Both the position numbers and the translations under genes were made by a program. The notes beneath the pieces were generated by a model. The model saw nothing but the letters and a program-made list of their open reading frames with translations. It was not told the DNA's origin and did no database searches. A DNA stretch of 64,000 nt from Myxococcales bacterium (GTDB lineage: Bacteria; Myxococcota_A; Polyangia; Polyangiales; Polyangiaceae), in the NCBI GenBank assembly GCA_016703425.1, contig JADJCA010000030.1, positions 186,001-250,000 on the forward strand. The letters are read 5' to 3'. This document shows, one piece after another, positions 8,568-17,595 of this stretch (its first letter is position 1; every line of letters starts with the position of its first letter).

Positions 8568-9536
8568 ATGCTCCGACTTCGCTCCATCGCTGCATTCAGC
8601 CTCGTGGTCTCGGCTCTTTACGCTTGCGGCTCGTCGACCGACGACGGCGCAAACGGCGGCAACGGCGGCGGCGGCAACGGCAGCCTCGACGGCGCGTTCA
8701 TCAACACGAGCGGCGACGGCGGCAACGGCACCGGCGACGGCGCTGGCGGCGGCGGCAACTGCTCGGCGCCCGTCGACATGTTCGTGATGTTCGATCGCTC
8801 GGGGAGCATGGACGAGCCGGCGCAGGACGGGCAGGGCGACTGCAACATCGGGCAGAACGTCAACTCCAAGTGGTGCAAGGCCATCAACGCGCTCTCCGGC
8901 TACTTCAACTCGGCCGGCGCGAAGGGGCAGGCGGCGGCGCTCCAGTTTTTCCCTCTCAAGAGCCACGACAAGGACCTCTGCGGGACCGGCGATAGCTACA
9001 ACGTCGCCGCGCTTCCGCCGTCCGGCTTTGTGGAGCTCTCCAGCAACACGTTCGATGGACTCTTGAACTCGGAGTCCCCTGGCGGCGGCGGCGGCGGAGG
9101 TGGTACGCCCACCGAGGCCGCGATTCGAGGCATCACGCGGTTCACGGCGACGCCGGCCAATCGTAGGCCCGGGCGCGTGACCATCGGCGTCCTCATCACC
9201 GACGGCGACCCGAACGGCTGCAACGAGGGCCTCAACTTCCTCTCCGGTCTCTTGCAGACGCACTACGCGGCGACGCAGATCCGCACCTACGTCATCGGCA
9301 TGGCCGGTGCCGACTTCAAGAACCTCGAGGCCATCGCGCAGGGCGGCAACGCGCCTCCCCACCCGGCGACCGTCGGCGCGCTCACCAACGCGTGTGGCAA
9401 CGTCCCCGCGCCGTGTCGCCACTGGAACGTCGGCAACGGCGACCCGGCGGCGTTCATCGCCGCCATGGCCGCCATCCAGGCGTCAGCCGACGGTTGCGCG
9501 CCTGGCGGCGGCACCGTGAACCCGATCCCGAAGTAA
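8568..9536 (+). CDS. VWA-domain lipoprotein (copy 2)
   Basis: A 322-residue paralogue of the preceding gene. It starts MLRLRSIAAFSLVVSALYAC with a lipobox (LYAC), then a low-complexity Gly/Asn/Asp linker (residues about 20-65) encoded by GGC-rich repeats. The VWA domain carries the MIDAS motif in MFVMFDRSGSMDEP, a threonine contact in GGGGTPTEAAIRGI (after a poly-glycine run), and the aspartate strand in VLITDGDPNGCN. The C-terminal end is shorter than copy 1 and lacks its Cys-rich tail, and the internal Cys insertion is also reduced. It is probably extracytoplasmic and metal binding like copy 1. Tandem duplication followed by divergence is the simplest explanation. No enzyme activity is implied. 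Confidence 0.78.
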   Translation: MLRLRSIAAFSLVVSALYACGSSTDDGANGGNGGGGNGSLDGAFINTSGDGGNGTGDGAGGGGNCSAPVDMFVMFDRSGSMDEPAQDGQGDCNIGQNVNSKWCKAINALSGYFNSAGAKGQAAALQFFPLKSHDKDLCGTGDSYNVAALPPSGFVELSSNTFDGLLNSESPGGGGGGGGTPTEAAIRGITRFTATPANRRPGRVTIGVLITDGDPNGCNEGLNFLSGLLQTHYAATQIRTYVIGMAGADFKNLEAIAQGGNAPPHPATVGALTNACGNVPAPCRHWNVGNGDPAAFIAAMAAIQASADGCAPGGGTVNPIPK

Positions 9537-9637
9537 GCCTCCTCGGGGTCGCGCCTGGCGGCTGAGCTGCGACGTCGCGTGCCCGCAAGCCCCCTCGCGC
9601 GCTTTCGCGCGCGTGGCGTTCGGTGTAGACCGCCCGC

Positions 9638-11152
9638 ATGACGGCGGCCCCGGCGACCGACTCAAACGAAACGAAGCTCACGTTCCTCGAGACCGTGCGG
9701 ACCTTTCCGCGCTCCTTCTGGATGTGCTGCACCATGGAGATGTGGGAGCGCCTGGCGTATTACGGCGTGCGCGTCGTCATCCCGATCTACATCGCGCAGG
9801 CCGACGAGCCGGGCGGGCTCCACTTTAGCCAGACCGACAAGGCCACCATCTTGGCGTGGTGGGCGCTCATGCAGTCGCTCGTACCGATGGTGAGCGGCGG
9901 CCTCTCCGATCGCTACGGCTACAAGGGGACGATCTTCTTGGCCGTGTGCTTCAAGGTCGCCGGCTACCTCGGCATGGCGACGCAGCGCACGTTCACCGGC
10001 TTCTTCATCGGGTGCCTGCTCTTGGCCTTTGGCACGGCCATCTTCAAGCCGGGCATTCAGGGCACCCTGGCGCAATCGACCTCGAAGAAAAATTCGAGCG
10101 TGGGCTGGGGTCTCTTCTACTGGCTCGTCAACGTGGGCGCCGCCATCGGGCCGCCGTTCGCCGGCTACCTCCACGGCAAGGGATGGCCTTGGGTCTTCTA
10201 CGGCTGCGCGATCATCGCGTCGCTCAACTTCTTGATGCTCTTCACCTACCGCGAGGTCGACTCCGGCGGGGACAAGTCGAAGGCCCTCGGGCACGTCATC
10301 TGGAGCACCGTCAAGAACCTCATCGAGTGGCGGCTCATCACGATCATCCTGCTCTTTAGCGGCTTCTGGATGATGCTCTACCAGCTCTGGGACTTGATGC
10401 CGAACTTCTACGCCGACTGGATCGACTCGGCCAGCTTCGTCAAAGCGAACACGTGGATTCCCGAGTCGTGGACCATGAAGGATGCCCGCGGCGTCCAGTT
10501 GAAGCAGGAGAATGCGCTCAACCTGAACGCCGTCCTCGTGGTCCTCTTCGTGGTGCCCATCTCGGCGTTGGTGTCGCGGATGCGGGTGCTCACCGCCATC
10601 TCCATCGGCATCGCCATCGCGACGGCCGGCACCATCGTCTACGGCGCCTCGCCGAAGATCTACGTGCTCTTCCTCGGCATCGGACTCTTCTCGCTCGGTG
10701 AGATGCTCACGGGCCCGAAGAAGACCGAGTACTTCTCGCTTATCGCGCCAGCGGGGAAGAAGGCGCTCTACCTCGGCTACGTCAACATCCCCGTGGCCAT
10801 CGGCCAGGCGCTCGGCGCCAAGATCGCTGGCGCGCTCTACGGCGACCGCGGCGAGAAGGCGACGCTGGCCCTCCGCTACCTCGCGGAGAAGACCGAGCTC
10901 GGGCGCTCGAAGGGAGCGTGGGACGGAAATATCGCGCGGCTCCCGGACTTCCTCGGCATCAAGCGCCCGGCCGCCGTCGAGACGCTCATTCGCGAGACGG
11001 GCCTCGACGCGAGCGCCATCAACCAGCTCTTGTGGGACACCTACAAGCCGTTCCAGGTTTGGTACCCCTTCGCGGCCATCGGCGTCGCGTCGCTCATCGG
11101 CCTCATCCTGTTCTCGCAGGCCAGCAAGCGCTGGAAAGACCTCGACGTCTGA
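9638..11152 (+). CDS. POT-family proton-dependent peptide transporter
   Basis: A 504-residue major-facilitator protein of the proton-coupled oligopeptide transporter (POT/PTR2) family, expected to import di- and tripeptides across the inner membrane. The family's ExxER motif in helix 1 is visible (MEMWERLAYYGVRVVIP), as is the second signature around AFGTAIFKPGIQGTLAQS in the helix 4/5 region, followed by GLFYWLVNVGAAIGPPFAGY. Multiple hydrophobic segments fill the rest. A hydrophilic stretch between later helices (about 255-300, IDSASFVKANTWIPESWTM) is an insertion also seen in other bacterial POT proteins. The start ATG at 9638 gives a short cytoplasmic leader. An S9 family peptidase follows directly, which fits a peptide-scavenging unit. 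Confidence 0.85.
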   Translation: MTAAPATDSNETKLTFLETVRTFPRSFWMCCTMEMWERLAYYGVRVVIPIYIAQADEPGGLHFSQTDKATILAWWALMQSLVPMVSGGLSDRYGYKGTIFLAVCFKVAGYLGMATQRTFTGFFIGCLLLAFGTAIFKPGIQGTLAQSTSKKNSSVGWGLFYWLVNVGAAIGPPFAGYLHGKGWPWVFYGCAIIASLNFLMLFTYREVDSGGDKSKALGHVIWSTVKNLIEWRLITIILLFSGFWMMLYQLWDLMPNFYADWIDSASFVKANTWIPESWTMKDARGVQLKQENALNLNAVLVVLFVVPISALVSRMRVLTAISIGIAIATAGTIVYGASPKIYVLFLGIGLFSLGEMLTGPKKTEYFSLIAPAGKKALYLGYVNIPVAIGQALGAKIAGALYGDRGEKATLALRYLAEKTELGRSKGAWDGNIARLPDFLGIKRPAAVETLIRETGLDASAINQLLWDTYKPFQVWYPFAAIGVASLIGLILFSQASKRWKDLDV

Positions 11153-11217
11153 CGGAACGAGTTGCGCGCTCTCATTCTTCGTCCCCTTCTGACCACTCTC
11201 AGGAACGCACCCCACCC

Positions 11218-13280
11218 ATGCCTCTTGAACGCTCCTTCGCCACAGCGCTCTCCCTCGTCTTCGTGTTGGCCTGCGGTGCGCCGCCGGAAGGCGCCGACGC
11301 CCCGATCTTTCCGCGACCGCTAGCGGCCGCCGACGCTGGCCCCACGCCAGCGCCCGCCCAAAGGGCCGCGAGCGCCGCCGACGCTGGCGCGACCTACGCG
11401 GGCCACGGCGCCGGCTCGGTCAGCCCCGAGCTGTTGAAGCGCTTCGCGCCGCCGCCGCTCCCCGGTGAGCTGAGTCGCAAGGTCCAGAGCATGCTCGACG
11501 TGCGAGGGCCCGGCGCGGGGATCCTTTGCCGGGCGCCGGCGCGCTGGTGTTCTCGTGGGCCGTCACCGGGACCCAGCAGATCTATCGCCTCGACGGTCCC
11601 AATCGCTTTCCCGTGCAGCTCACCGGCGGCGAAGACGCCACGGCCATCGTCAACGTCACGCCCGACGGCAAGACGCTCGTCGTCGCGCGCGACACCAAGG
11701 GCGAGGAGTACCCGGGCCTGTACCTTCAGAGCAAAGACGGCGGCCCGCTGCGAGTCGTCATGCACAAGCCAAAGGTGCAGGCGAGGGCTCACCGCATCAG
11801 CAAAGACGGGCGATATCTCTACTTTACCGCCAATGACAAGAAGCCCGACGCGTACGTCGTCTATCGATGGGACTTCAAGGAGAGCCGCGTCGAGACGGTT
11901 TTCGAACAAGACGGGCTGTGGTCGGTCTTCGACACGTCGGGCTCGAAGCTCCTGCTCGCCAAGGCCACCGGCTCGCTCTCGCGGGAGATCCACGAGCTCG
12001 ACCTCGACAAGAAGACCCTCGTGCCGCTGCTCGGCGCCTCTGAAAAGGAGGAGTACGAGGTCACCTACGGCAAGTCCGAGGGCGAGCTCTTCGTCCTGAC
12101 CAACAAGCTCGGCGAATACCGGCGGCTCTACCGCGCCAAACGTGCGGGCGGCGCCGGCGACAAGGTGGAGCCCTTCGTGGCGCTCTCGCCGGAGCTGAAG
12201 GCCGACGTCACGGGCTTCGTCGTGGACGACGCCCGCACCGTGCTCCTCTACAACGTCAACGAAGGCGGCTCGACGCGCCTCCGTGTCCTCGACCTCGCCT
12301 CCGGCAAGGAGCGGCCGACGCCGGCGGTGCCCGATGCCGATCACGTGCGCATTGCGTCGGTGGCGCGGGACGGTCGTCACGCGACGCTCCTCGTGCGGAC
12401 GAGCGGCGCGCCGGCGATTCCCTTGGTGCTTGATCTCAAGGCCAACAAGGTGACGCCGTGGGCGCTGCCGAGCGCGCCGGAGCTCGACACGGCGAGCTTC
12501 GTCAAGGCGACGCTCGAGCACTACGTGGCGAAGGACGGCACGAAGATCCCGATGTTCGTGCGGCGCCCGAAGTCCTGCGCGTCCGAGCCGTGTCCCGTGG
12601 TGGTGCACTTTCACGGGGGGCCCGAGGCGCAGTCGCTCTCCGGGTTCAGCGCGTGGGCGCAGCTCTTCGTCGACGCGGGCTTCGTCTGGATTGACCCGAA
12701 CGTTCGCGGCAGCGACGGCTACGGCAAGGCTTACCTTCGCGCCGACGACGGCGCGAAGCGCCTCGACGTCATCGGAGACATCGAGGACGCGGCCAAACAC
12801 GTCCGGGCGGCCTTCGCCAAAAACGGCAAGGAGCCGAAGGTCGGCGTGATCGGGGGCAGCTACGGCGGCTACGCGACGCTCATGGCCATGACGCGCTTCG
12901 CTGGCAGCTACGACGCGGGTGTGTCGATCGTCGGCATCGCGAACCTCGTGACCTTCCTGAACAACACGGCGCCCTACCGGCGCGCGCTGCGCATCAGCGA
13001 GTACGGCGATCCGGAGAAGGACAAGGAGGCGCTCGTGAAGCTGTCGCCGACGACCCACGTGGGCAACGTCAAGGCGCCGCTCCTCTTGATTCAAGGCGCG
13101 AACGATCCGCGCGTGCCCGCCGGCGAGGCCATCCAGATGGTCGACGCGCTCGCGGCGCGCGGCGTCACCACAGGCCTCATCCTCTTCGCCGACGAGGGCC
13201 ACGGCTCGCAGAAGCGCGAGAACCGCGTGCTCGAGCTGGGGCACGCGCTTCGCTTCATGCGTGAACACCTGATGAAGTAG
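11218..13280 (+). CDS. S9-family serine peptidase, lipoprotein, with one frame break
   Basis: Prolyl-oligopeptidase-type peptidase that probably cleaves oligopeptides outside the cytoplasm. ATG 11218 gives a signal peptide with lipobox (FVLACG) and an Ala/Asp-rich linker up to LDVRGPGAG. The rest of the enzyme is in another frame from about 11517: DPLPGAGALVFSW, then a propeller domain (YRLDGPNRFPVQLTGGEDAT) and the alpha/beta-hydrolase domain. Catalytic residues are visible: Ser in GGSYGGYATLM, Asp in GANDPRVPAGE, His in ADEGHGSQKRENR. Adding one G to the GGGG run at 11517-11520 restores one frame reading RGPGAGDPLPGAG, so I treat this as a single gene with a probable assembly error; otherwise it is a pseudogene. 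It follows the POT transporter by 65 bases. Confidence 0.82.
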
Positions 13281-13316
13281 CCGCGAGCTCGCTTCGAGCG
13301 GCGCTTGGGGGGAGCT

Positions 13317-14282
13317 TCAGATCTCGAAATCCGGCGCCGATGGCGTCGCCTTCGGTGCTTCACCGAGGACGCGGAGCTTCGGCGCGTCGACGGCGACGCG
13401 TTGGCCCGGCGGCACGCTCTTGGTGAGAAACACCGAGCCGCCGACGACGCTGCCCTTGCCGACGACGGTGGACCCGCCGAGCACTGTGGCGTTGGCGTAG
13501 ATGGTGACGTCGTCCTCGACGGTGGGGTGGCGCTTTTGCCCGCGGATGACGCGCCCCGAGACCTCGTCGCGCGGAAGGCTGAGCGCTCCGAGCGTGACGC
13601 CTTGGTAGAGGCGAACGCCGTTACCGATGACCGTCGTTTCGCCGATGACGACGCCCGTGGCGTGGTCGATGAAGAACCGTTCGCCGATGGTGGCGCCGGG
13701 GTGAATGTCGGCGCCGGTCCGCGTATGGGCCCACTCGCTCATGATGCGCGGCATGAGAGGGACCTCGAGGCGGTAGAGCTCGTGGGCCACGCGATAGACC
13801 GAGATCGCCAAGAACCCCGGGTACGCCAGCACGACCTCGTCGAGCGAGCGCGCCGCCGGATCGCCGTCGAAGGCGGCCTGCGCGTCCAAGACCAGCTTCT
13901 TGCGGACCTCTGGCAGAGACCGCAAGAGCGCCTCCGAGATGCGCTCGGCGCTCGCGCGGGCGGCTGCGCGGTCGATGCTTGTCGTGGCCTCGTCGACGGA
14001 CGCGTCGGCTGATGCGGGCGCCGACGTGAGGCAGAGGCAGCGGTGCACCTGCTGCACGAGCGCGTCGTGGGCGCGCACGAGATCGGTCACCACGTGCTCC
14101 TCGAGCGTCGCCGTGCGGAGGTCGGCGTCGCCGAAATAGCCCGGGTAGAGGACCGCGAGGAGCGTCTCGAGGATGGTCGTGATCTCTTCTCTCGACGGGA
14201 TGAAGCCGCGGCCGATGTGTTGGCAGCGCCCGTCTCGATACCCTTCGGCGAGCGCGTGAGCGATTCCCTCGAAGGCCGTCAT
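13317..14282 (-). CDS. cysE: serine O-acetyltransferase
   Basis: Transfers an acetyl group from acetyl-CoA to L-serine, giving O-acetylserine, the substrate of the cysK product encoded just upstream. The 321-residue protein has a helical N-terminal region (about 1-170) and a left-handed beta-helix C-terminus built of hexapeptide repeats: HPGATIGERFFIDHATGVVI, then ETTVIGNGVRLYQGVTLGAL and DDVTIYANATVLGGSTVVGK. Long N-termini like this occur in the SAT forms of Myxococcota and related groups. The start ATG at 14282 overlaps the cysK stop by one base (TGATG), indicating translational coupling and one transcript cysK-cysE. An upstream in-frame extension to 14453 exists but lies wholly inside cysK and is rejected. 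The gene converges with the S9 peptidase, 36 bases away. Confidence 0.9.
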   Translation of the reverse strand: MTAFEGIAHALAEGYRDGRCQHIGRGFIPSREEITTILETLLAVLYPGYFGDADLRTATLEEHVVTDLVRAHDALVQQVHRCLCLTSAPASADASVDEATTSIDRAAARASAERISEALLRSLPEVRKKLVLDAQAAFDGDPAARSLDEVVLAYPGFLAISVYRVAHELYRLEVPLMPRIMSEWAHTRTGADIHPGATIGERFFIDHATGVVIGETTVIGNGVRLYQGVTLGALSLPRDEVSGRVIRGQKRHPTVEDDVTIYANATVLGGSTVVGKGSVVGGSVFLTKSVPPGQRVAVDAPKLRVLGEAPKATPSAPDFEI

Positions 14283-15277
14283 CAAGTGGCCTGCATGTTG
14301 ATGACCTCGTCGAACATCCCCTCGAAGAGAGGCCCCGAGAGGTAGCGCTCGCCGGAATCGGGGAGGACGACGACGATGACCTTGCCGGACCATTTCGGAT
14401 CGTCGGCGAGGCGGAGCGCCGCCGTCGCCGCGGCACCGCAGGAGACGCCACAAAGAATCCCTTCTTCACGGGCGAGGCGCCGCGCCATGGCGATGGCTTC
14501 GTCGTTGGTCACCTGCTCCACCTGATCGACGAGGGACAAATCGAGGTTCTTCGGGACGAAGCCGGCGCCGATGCCCTGAATCTTGTGGGGCGCCGGCGCG
14601 AGCGGCTCGCCGGCGCGGGTCTGCGTGATGACGGGCGAGTGGGCGGGCTCGACGGCGACCGAATGGAGCGCCTTGCCGCGCTTCTTTTCGAAGTAGCGGC
14701 TCACGCCGGTGATTGTGCCGCCGGTGCCGACGCCGGCCACGAACACGTCGACGTCGCCGCCCGTGTCGTCCCAGATCTCGACGCCGGTCGTCTTCTCGTG
14801 AATGTCCGGGTTCGCGGGGTTTTCGAACTGGCGCACGGCGACGAACTTCCCCGGCTCGCTCTTGGCGAGGTCTTCGGCCTTCGCGATGGCGCCCTTCATG
14901 CCGAGCGCCGCGGGCGTGAGGATGAGCTTTGCCCCGAGCGCGACCAAGACCTTGCGGCGCTCCATGCTCATCGTCTCGGGCATGGTGAGCACGCACTCGA
15001 TGCCGCGCGACGCTGCGGCGAACGCCAGCGCGATGCCGGTGTTGCCGCTGGTCGCCTCGACGATGGCTTTGCCCGGTCCGAGGAGGCCCTTCTCTTCGGC
15101 GTCCCAGATCATGGCGGCGCCGATGCGGCACTTGACCGAGTAGGCGGGGTTTCGCCCCTCGATCTTCGCGAGCACCGTGGCGCCGGCGCCCTTGGCGATG
15201 CGGCCCAGTCGAACGAGCGGCGTTCGGCCGATACTCTGGCTGTTGTCTTCGAAGACGTTGGGAAAGCGGTTCGGCAT
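14282..15277 (-). CDS. cysK: cysteine synthase A (O-acetylserine sulfhydrylase)
   Basis: PLP-dependent enzyme that joins sulfide to O-acetylserine to make cysteine. The 331-residue protein starts MPNRFPNVFEDNSQSIGRTP. The PLP lysine lies in NPAYSVKCRIGAAMIWDAEE; the SVKC form, rather than SVKD, is the one found in E. coli CysK. The PLP-phosphate and substrate loops are EATSGNTGIALAF and VFVAGVGTGGTITGVSRYFE; HKIQGIGAGFVPKNLDLSLVD and VVLPDSGERYLS are also typical. It closely follows the gammaproteobacterial CysK pattern throughout. I chose ATG 15277 because the family N-terminus begins there, although the frame stays open to 15472. The divergent MoxR gene starts only about 31 bases away, so any promoters must overlap. 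Coupled to cysE downstream. Confidence 0.93.
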   Translation of the reverse strand: MPNRFPNVFEDNSQSIGRTPLVRLGRIAKGAGATVLAKIEGRNPAYSVKCRIGAAMIWDAEEKGLLGPGKAIVEATSGNTGIALAFAAASRGIECVLTMPETMSMERRKVLVALGAKLILTPAALGMKGAIAKAEDLAKSEPGKFVAVRQFENPANPDIHEKTTGVEIWDDTGGDVDVFVAGVGTGGTITGVSRYFEKKRGKALHSVAVEPAHSPVITQTRAGEPLAPAPHKIQGIGAGFVPKNLDLSLVDQVEQVTNDEAIAMARRLAREEGILCGVSCGAAATAALRLADDPKWSGKVIVVVLPDSGERYLSGPLFEGMFDEVINMQAT

Positions 15278-15308
15278 GGTGCCCGCTAGAGTATCCTCAA
15301 TTTCCCTC

Positions 15309-16241
15309 GTGCCCATTCCGGAAGCTCTCCTCAAGGTTCGCTCGGCGCTCTCTACGGTCATCGAAGGCAAAGGCGAGGTCCTCGATCTCGTCCTGGTCGC
15401 CGTCCTGGCGCGCGGCCACGTGCTCCTCGAGGACGTCCCGGGCGTGGGGAAGACGACGCTTGCCAAGGCCATCGCGAGGGTGTTCGCCGTCGACTTCGCG
15501 CGCGTTCAATTTACGCCCGATCTCTTGCCCAGCGACATCTTGGGCACGCAGGTGCTGCGGCCCGCCGACGGCACCTTCGAGCTTCGTCGCGGGCCGATCT
15601 TCACGAGCGTCCTGCTCGCGGACGAGATCAACCGCGCTTCGCCGCGAACGCAGTCGGCGCTCCTCGAGGCGATGAACGAGGCCCAGGCGACCATCGATGG
15701 CGTCTCGCACCCGTTGCCCTCGCCATTTTTCGTGGTGGCCACCCAGAACCCCGCGGACTTCTCCGGGACCTATCCGCTGCCGGAAGCCCAGCTCGATCGG
15801 TTCCTGCTCCGAACGACCATCGGCTACCCCTCGGCGGAGGCTGAGCTCCGCATTCTCTTCGCGCGCGCCACGGCCGATCCGCTCTCGCGCCTCGAGCCGA
15901 TGATGGCGAGAGACGAGCTTCTGGCGCTCCAGCGCCAAGTGCAAGGCGTCATCGTCAAGGAGGACGTCGCCAAGTACGTGCTTCGCATCATCGAGGCGAC
16001 GCGCACCAGCGCCGAGATCGAGATCGGCGGCAGCCCGCGCGCGTCGCTGGCCCTGTTTCGCGCGTGCCAGGCGCGAGCGCTCCTCGAGGGGCGCGACTAC
16101 GTGAGCCCCGCCGACGTCCAAGCGCTCGCGGCGTCCGTCTTGGCGCATCGCCTTCGCCTCACGCCGTCGGCGCGCCTCGGCGGCCGCAGCGACGCGAGCG
16201 TCATCGGTGAGCTCGTCGGCCGCGTCGCCGTCCCCGTGTGA
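15309..16241 (+). CDS. MoxR-family AAA+ ATPase
   Basis: A 310-residue AAA+ ATPase of the MoxR class, chaperone-like proteins that activate or assemble partner complexes, usually together with DUF58/VWA proteins. Walker A is GVGKTTLAKA (about residue 47), Walker B is LLADEINRA, sensor 1 lies in VVATQNP, and the helical lid carries GGSPRASLALFRACQARALL. The GTG at 15309 gives the expected N-terminus VPIPEALLKVRSALS; upstream in-frame ATGs at 15177 and 15276 sit in or against the divergent cysK start and are less likely. The stop is followed within 7 bases by the DUF58 gene, and that by a transglutaminase gene: the standard MoxR-DUF58-TGase operon. Confidence 0.9.
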   Translation: MPIPEALLKVRSALSTVIEGKGEVLDLVLVAVLARGHVLLEDVPGVGKTTLAKAIARVFAVDFARVQFTPDLLPSDILGTQVLRPADGTFELRRGPIFTSVLLADEINRASPRTQSALLEAMNEAQATIDGVSHPLPSPFFVVATQNPADFSGTYPLPEAQLDRFLLRTTIGYPSAEAELRILFARATADPLSRLEPMMARDELLALQRQVQGVIVKEDVAKYVLRIIEATRTSAEIEIGGSPRASLALFRACQARALLEGRDYVSPADVQALAASVLAHRLRLTPSARLGGRSDASVIGELVGRVAVPV

Positions 16242-16248
16242 GGTCATC

Positions 16249-17595
16249 GTGGCGCTGACGCCCTTCGCAAGGCAAAACCACGTGCTCGTCCCCGACTCGA
16301 GCGCCGAGCGCGATCGCTATCGGCACACGCGCGCGGGCCGAGTCCTCGGCGTCGTCGCCTCTGTCCTCCGTCGCTTCAGCCAAGAAGGGTCGCTCTTGCT
16401 CCTCTTGGCGGCGCCGGCGGCGTTGGCGGCGCTCGACGTGCGTCGTTCCCAGAGTCACGTCGCGTGGGGCGCGCTCGTCGGGCTCCTCGCGGCGTCGTTT
16501 GTGGTCTCGTTCGCCTATCGGTTGCGCGGCGTGCGAGCCAGCGTGTCGGTGCCGCGACGCGTGGCCATGGGCGCGGCGACGCACCTGACGGTGGTGCTCG
16601 ACAACGAGGGCGACGCGTCGCCGACGTCGTTACGGGTTCGCGGGCCGTTTTTGCCATGGGACGGCCAGTGGCAACAGCGCGCGACGGGCCTCGCTGTCTT
16701 GCGCCGAGGCGCGCGCGCGCGCGCGACGCTCATCGCTACGTTTCACCGACGCGGCGAGCACCACCTCGACCCGGTCCGGGTGCAAGCGCTCGTCCCCCTC
16801 GGCTTGGCCTTGGGACCGCCGCTCTTCACGGAGGCGCCGCGCTTTCTCGTGGTGCCGAAGGTGGCGAACGTCACGAGCCTCACCTTGCCGCGGGCTCGGC
16901 GCCATCACCCCGGGGGCGTGCCGCGCGTGAGCCACCTCGCCGACTCGCGGGAGCTGGCCGGCGTGCGCCCCTACCGACCCGGGGATCCGGTTCGCGACTT
17001 GCACACAAAGACGTGGGCCCGCACGGGCGTGCCTCACGTGCGCGAATACCAGGAAGAGTTCTTCACGCACGTGGCCGTCGTCGTCGACGCCGCGACGACG
17101 GAGCGAAAGCGAAAGCGCTACGCCGAGGACGCGCCGCTCGAGGCGGCGCTCTCGCTGGCGGCCGGCGTCGTGGAGCGCCTCCTTCGAGGTGAGACGCTCA
17201 TCGATCTGTTCGTCGTTGGAGAACGAGTCGCCGGCTCGCAGGCGCACGCGCCCGGCGCCGCCACGACGGTTGAAGCGCCGCGCGCCACGCCGCTCGGTCG
17301 AGGTCGGGGCACGCTCGAGGTGGCGCTCGATCGGCTGGCGGCCGTCGAGCGAGAGGCTCCGCTCGACGTCGAGGTCTCGGTCGAGCCGCTCTTGGCGGAG
17401 CGCGATCGCTTCGCCGCCATCGTCCTCGTCTGCTCCGAGTGGGACGCGCGTCGCGAGGCGCTCGTGAAGAAGCTGGAGACCGCGGGGTTGGCGTCGCTCG
17501 TCTTGGTCACGCTGCCCGAGGGCGAACGCGCCGCGGGCACCGTGAGGACCGTTGCGGCAGAGGCGGTTCTCCTCGGAGCGGCGGTGCCCCTGTGA
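16249..17595 (+). CDS. DUF58 domain protein
   Basis: A membrane-linked DUF58 protein of about 448 residues from GTG 16249, which has GAGG 5 bases upstream; a GTG at 16207 inside the MoxR gene is an alternative. Two hydrophobic segments lie near residues 45-90 (LLLLLAAPAALAAL and ALVGLLAASFVVSFAY), then a region of extracytoplasmic beta structure. The DUF58 signature is clear: GVPRVSHLADSRELAGVRPY followed by RPGDPVRDLHTKTWARTG, then a VWA-like HVAVVVDAATT. Partner of the MoxR ATPase upstream and the transglutaminase downstream, with which it overlaps by 4 bases (GTGA). The exact role of these operons is not settled; assembly or quality control of envelope proteins is the usual suggestion. Confidence 0.87.
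   Translation: MALTPFARQNHVLVPDSSAERDRYRHTRAGRVLGVVASVLRRFSQEGSLLLLLAAPAALAALDVRRSQSHVAWGALVGLLAASFVVSFAYRLRGVRASVSVPRRVAMGAATHLTVVLDNEGDASPTSLRVRGPFLPWDGQWQQRATGLAVLRRGARARATLIATFHRRGEHHLDPVRVQALVPLGLALGPPLFTEAPRFLVVPKVANVTSLTLPRARRHHPGGVPRVSHLADSRELAGVRPYRPGDPVRDLHTKTWARTGVPHVREYQEEFFTHVAVVVDAATTERKRKRYAEDAPLEAALSLAAGVVERLLRGETLIDLFVVGERVAGSQAHAPGAATTVEAPRATPLGRGRGTLEVALDRLAAVEREAPLDVEVSVEPLLAERDRFAAIVLVCSEWDARREALVKKLETAGLASLVLVTLPEGERAAGTVRTVAAEAVLLGAAVPL

Noticed and set aside
9662..11215. A 517-codon minus-strand open frame opposite the peptide transporter
   Set aside because: Shadow of a membrane protein with clear POT motifs; the antisense product is hydrophilic and Asp/Glu/Arg-rich with no domain.
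14283..14453. N-terminal extension of cysE to 14453
   Set aside because: Lies entirely inside cysK in another frame; homology begins after ATG 14282, which overlaps the cysK stop.
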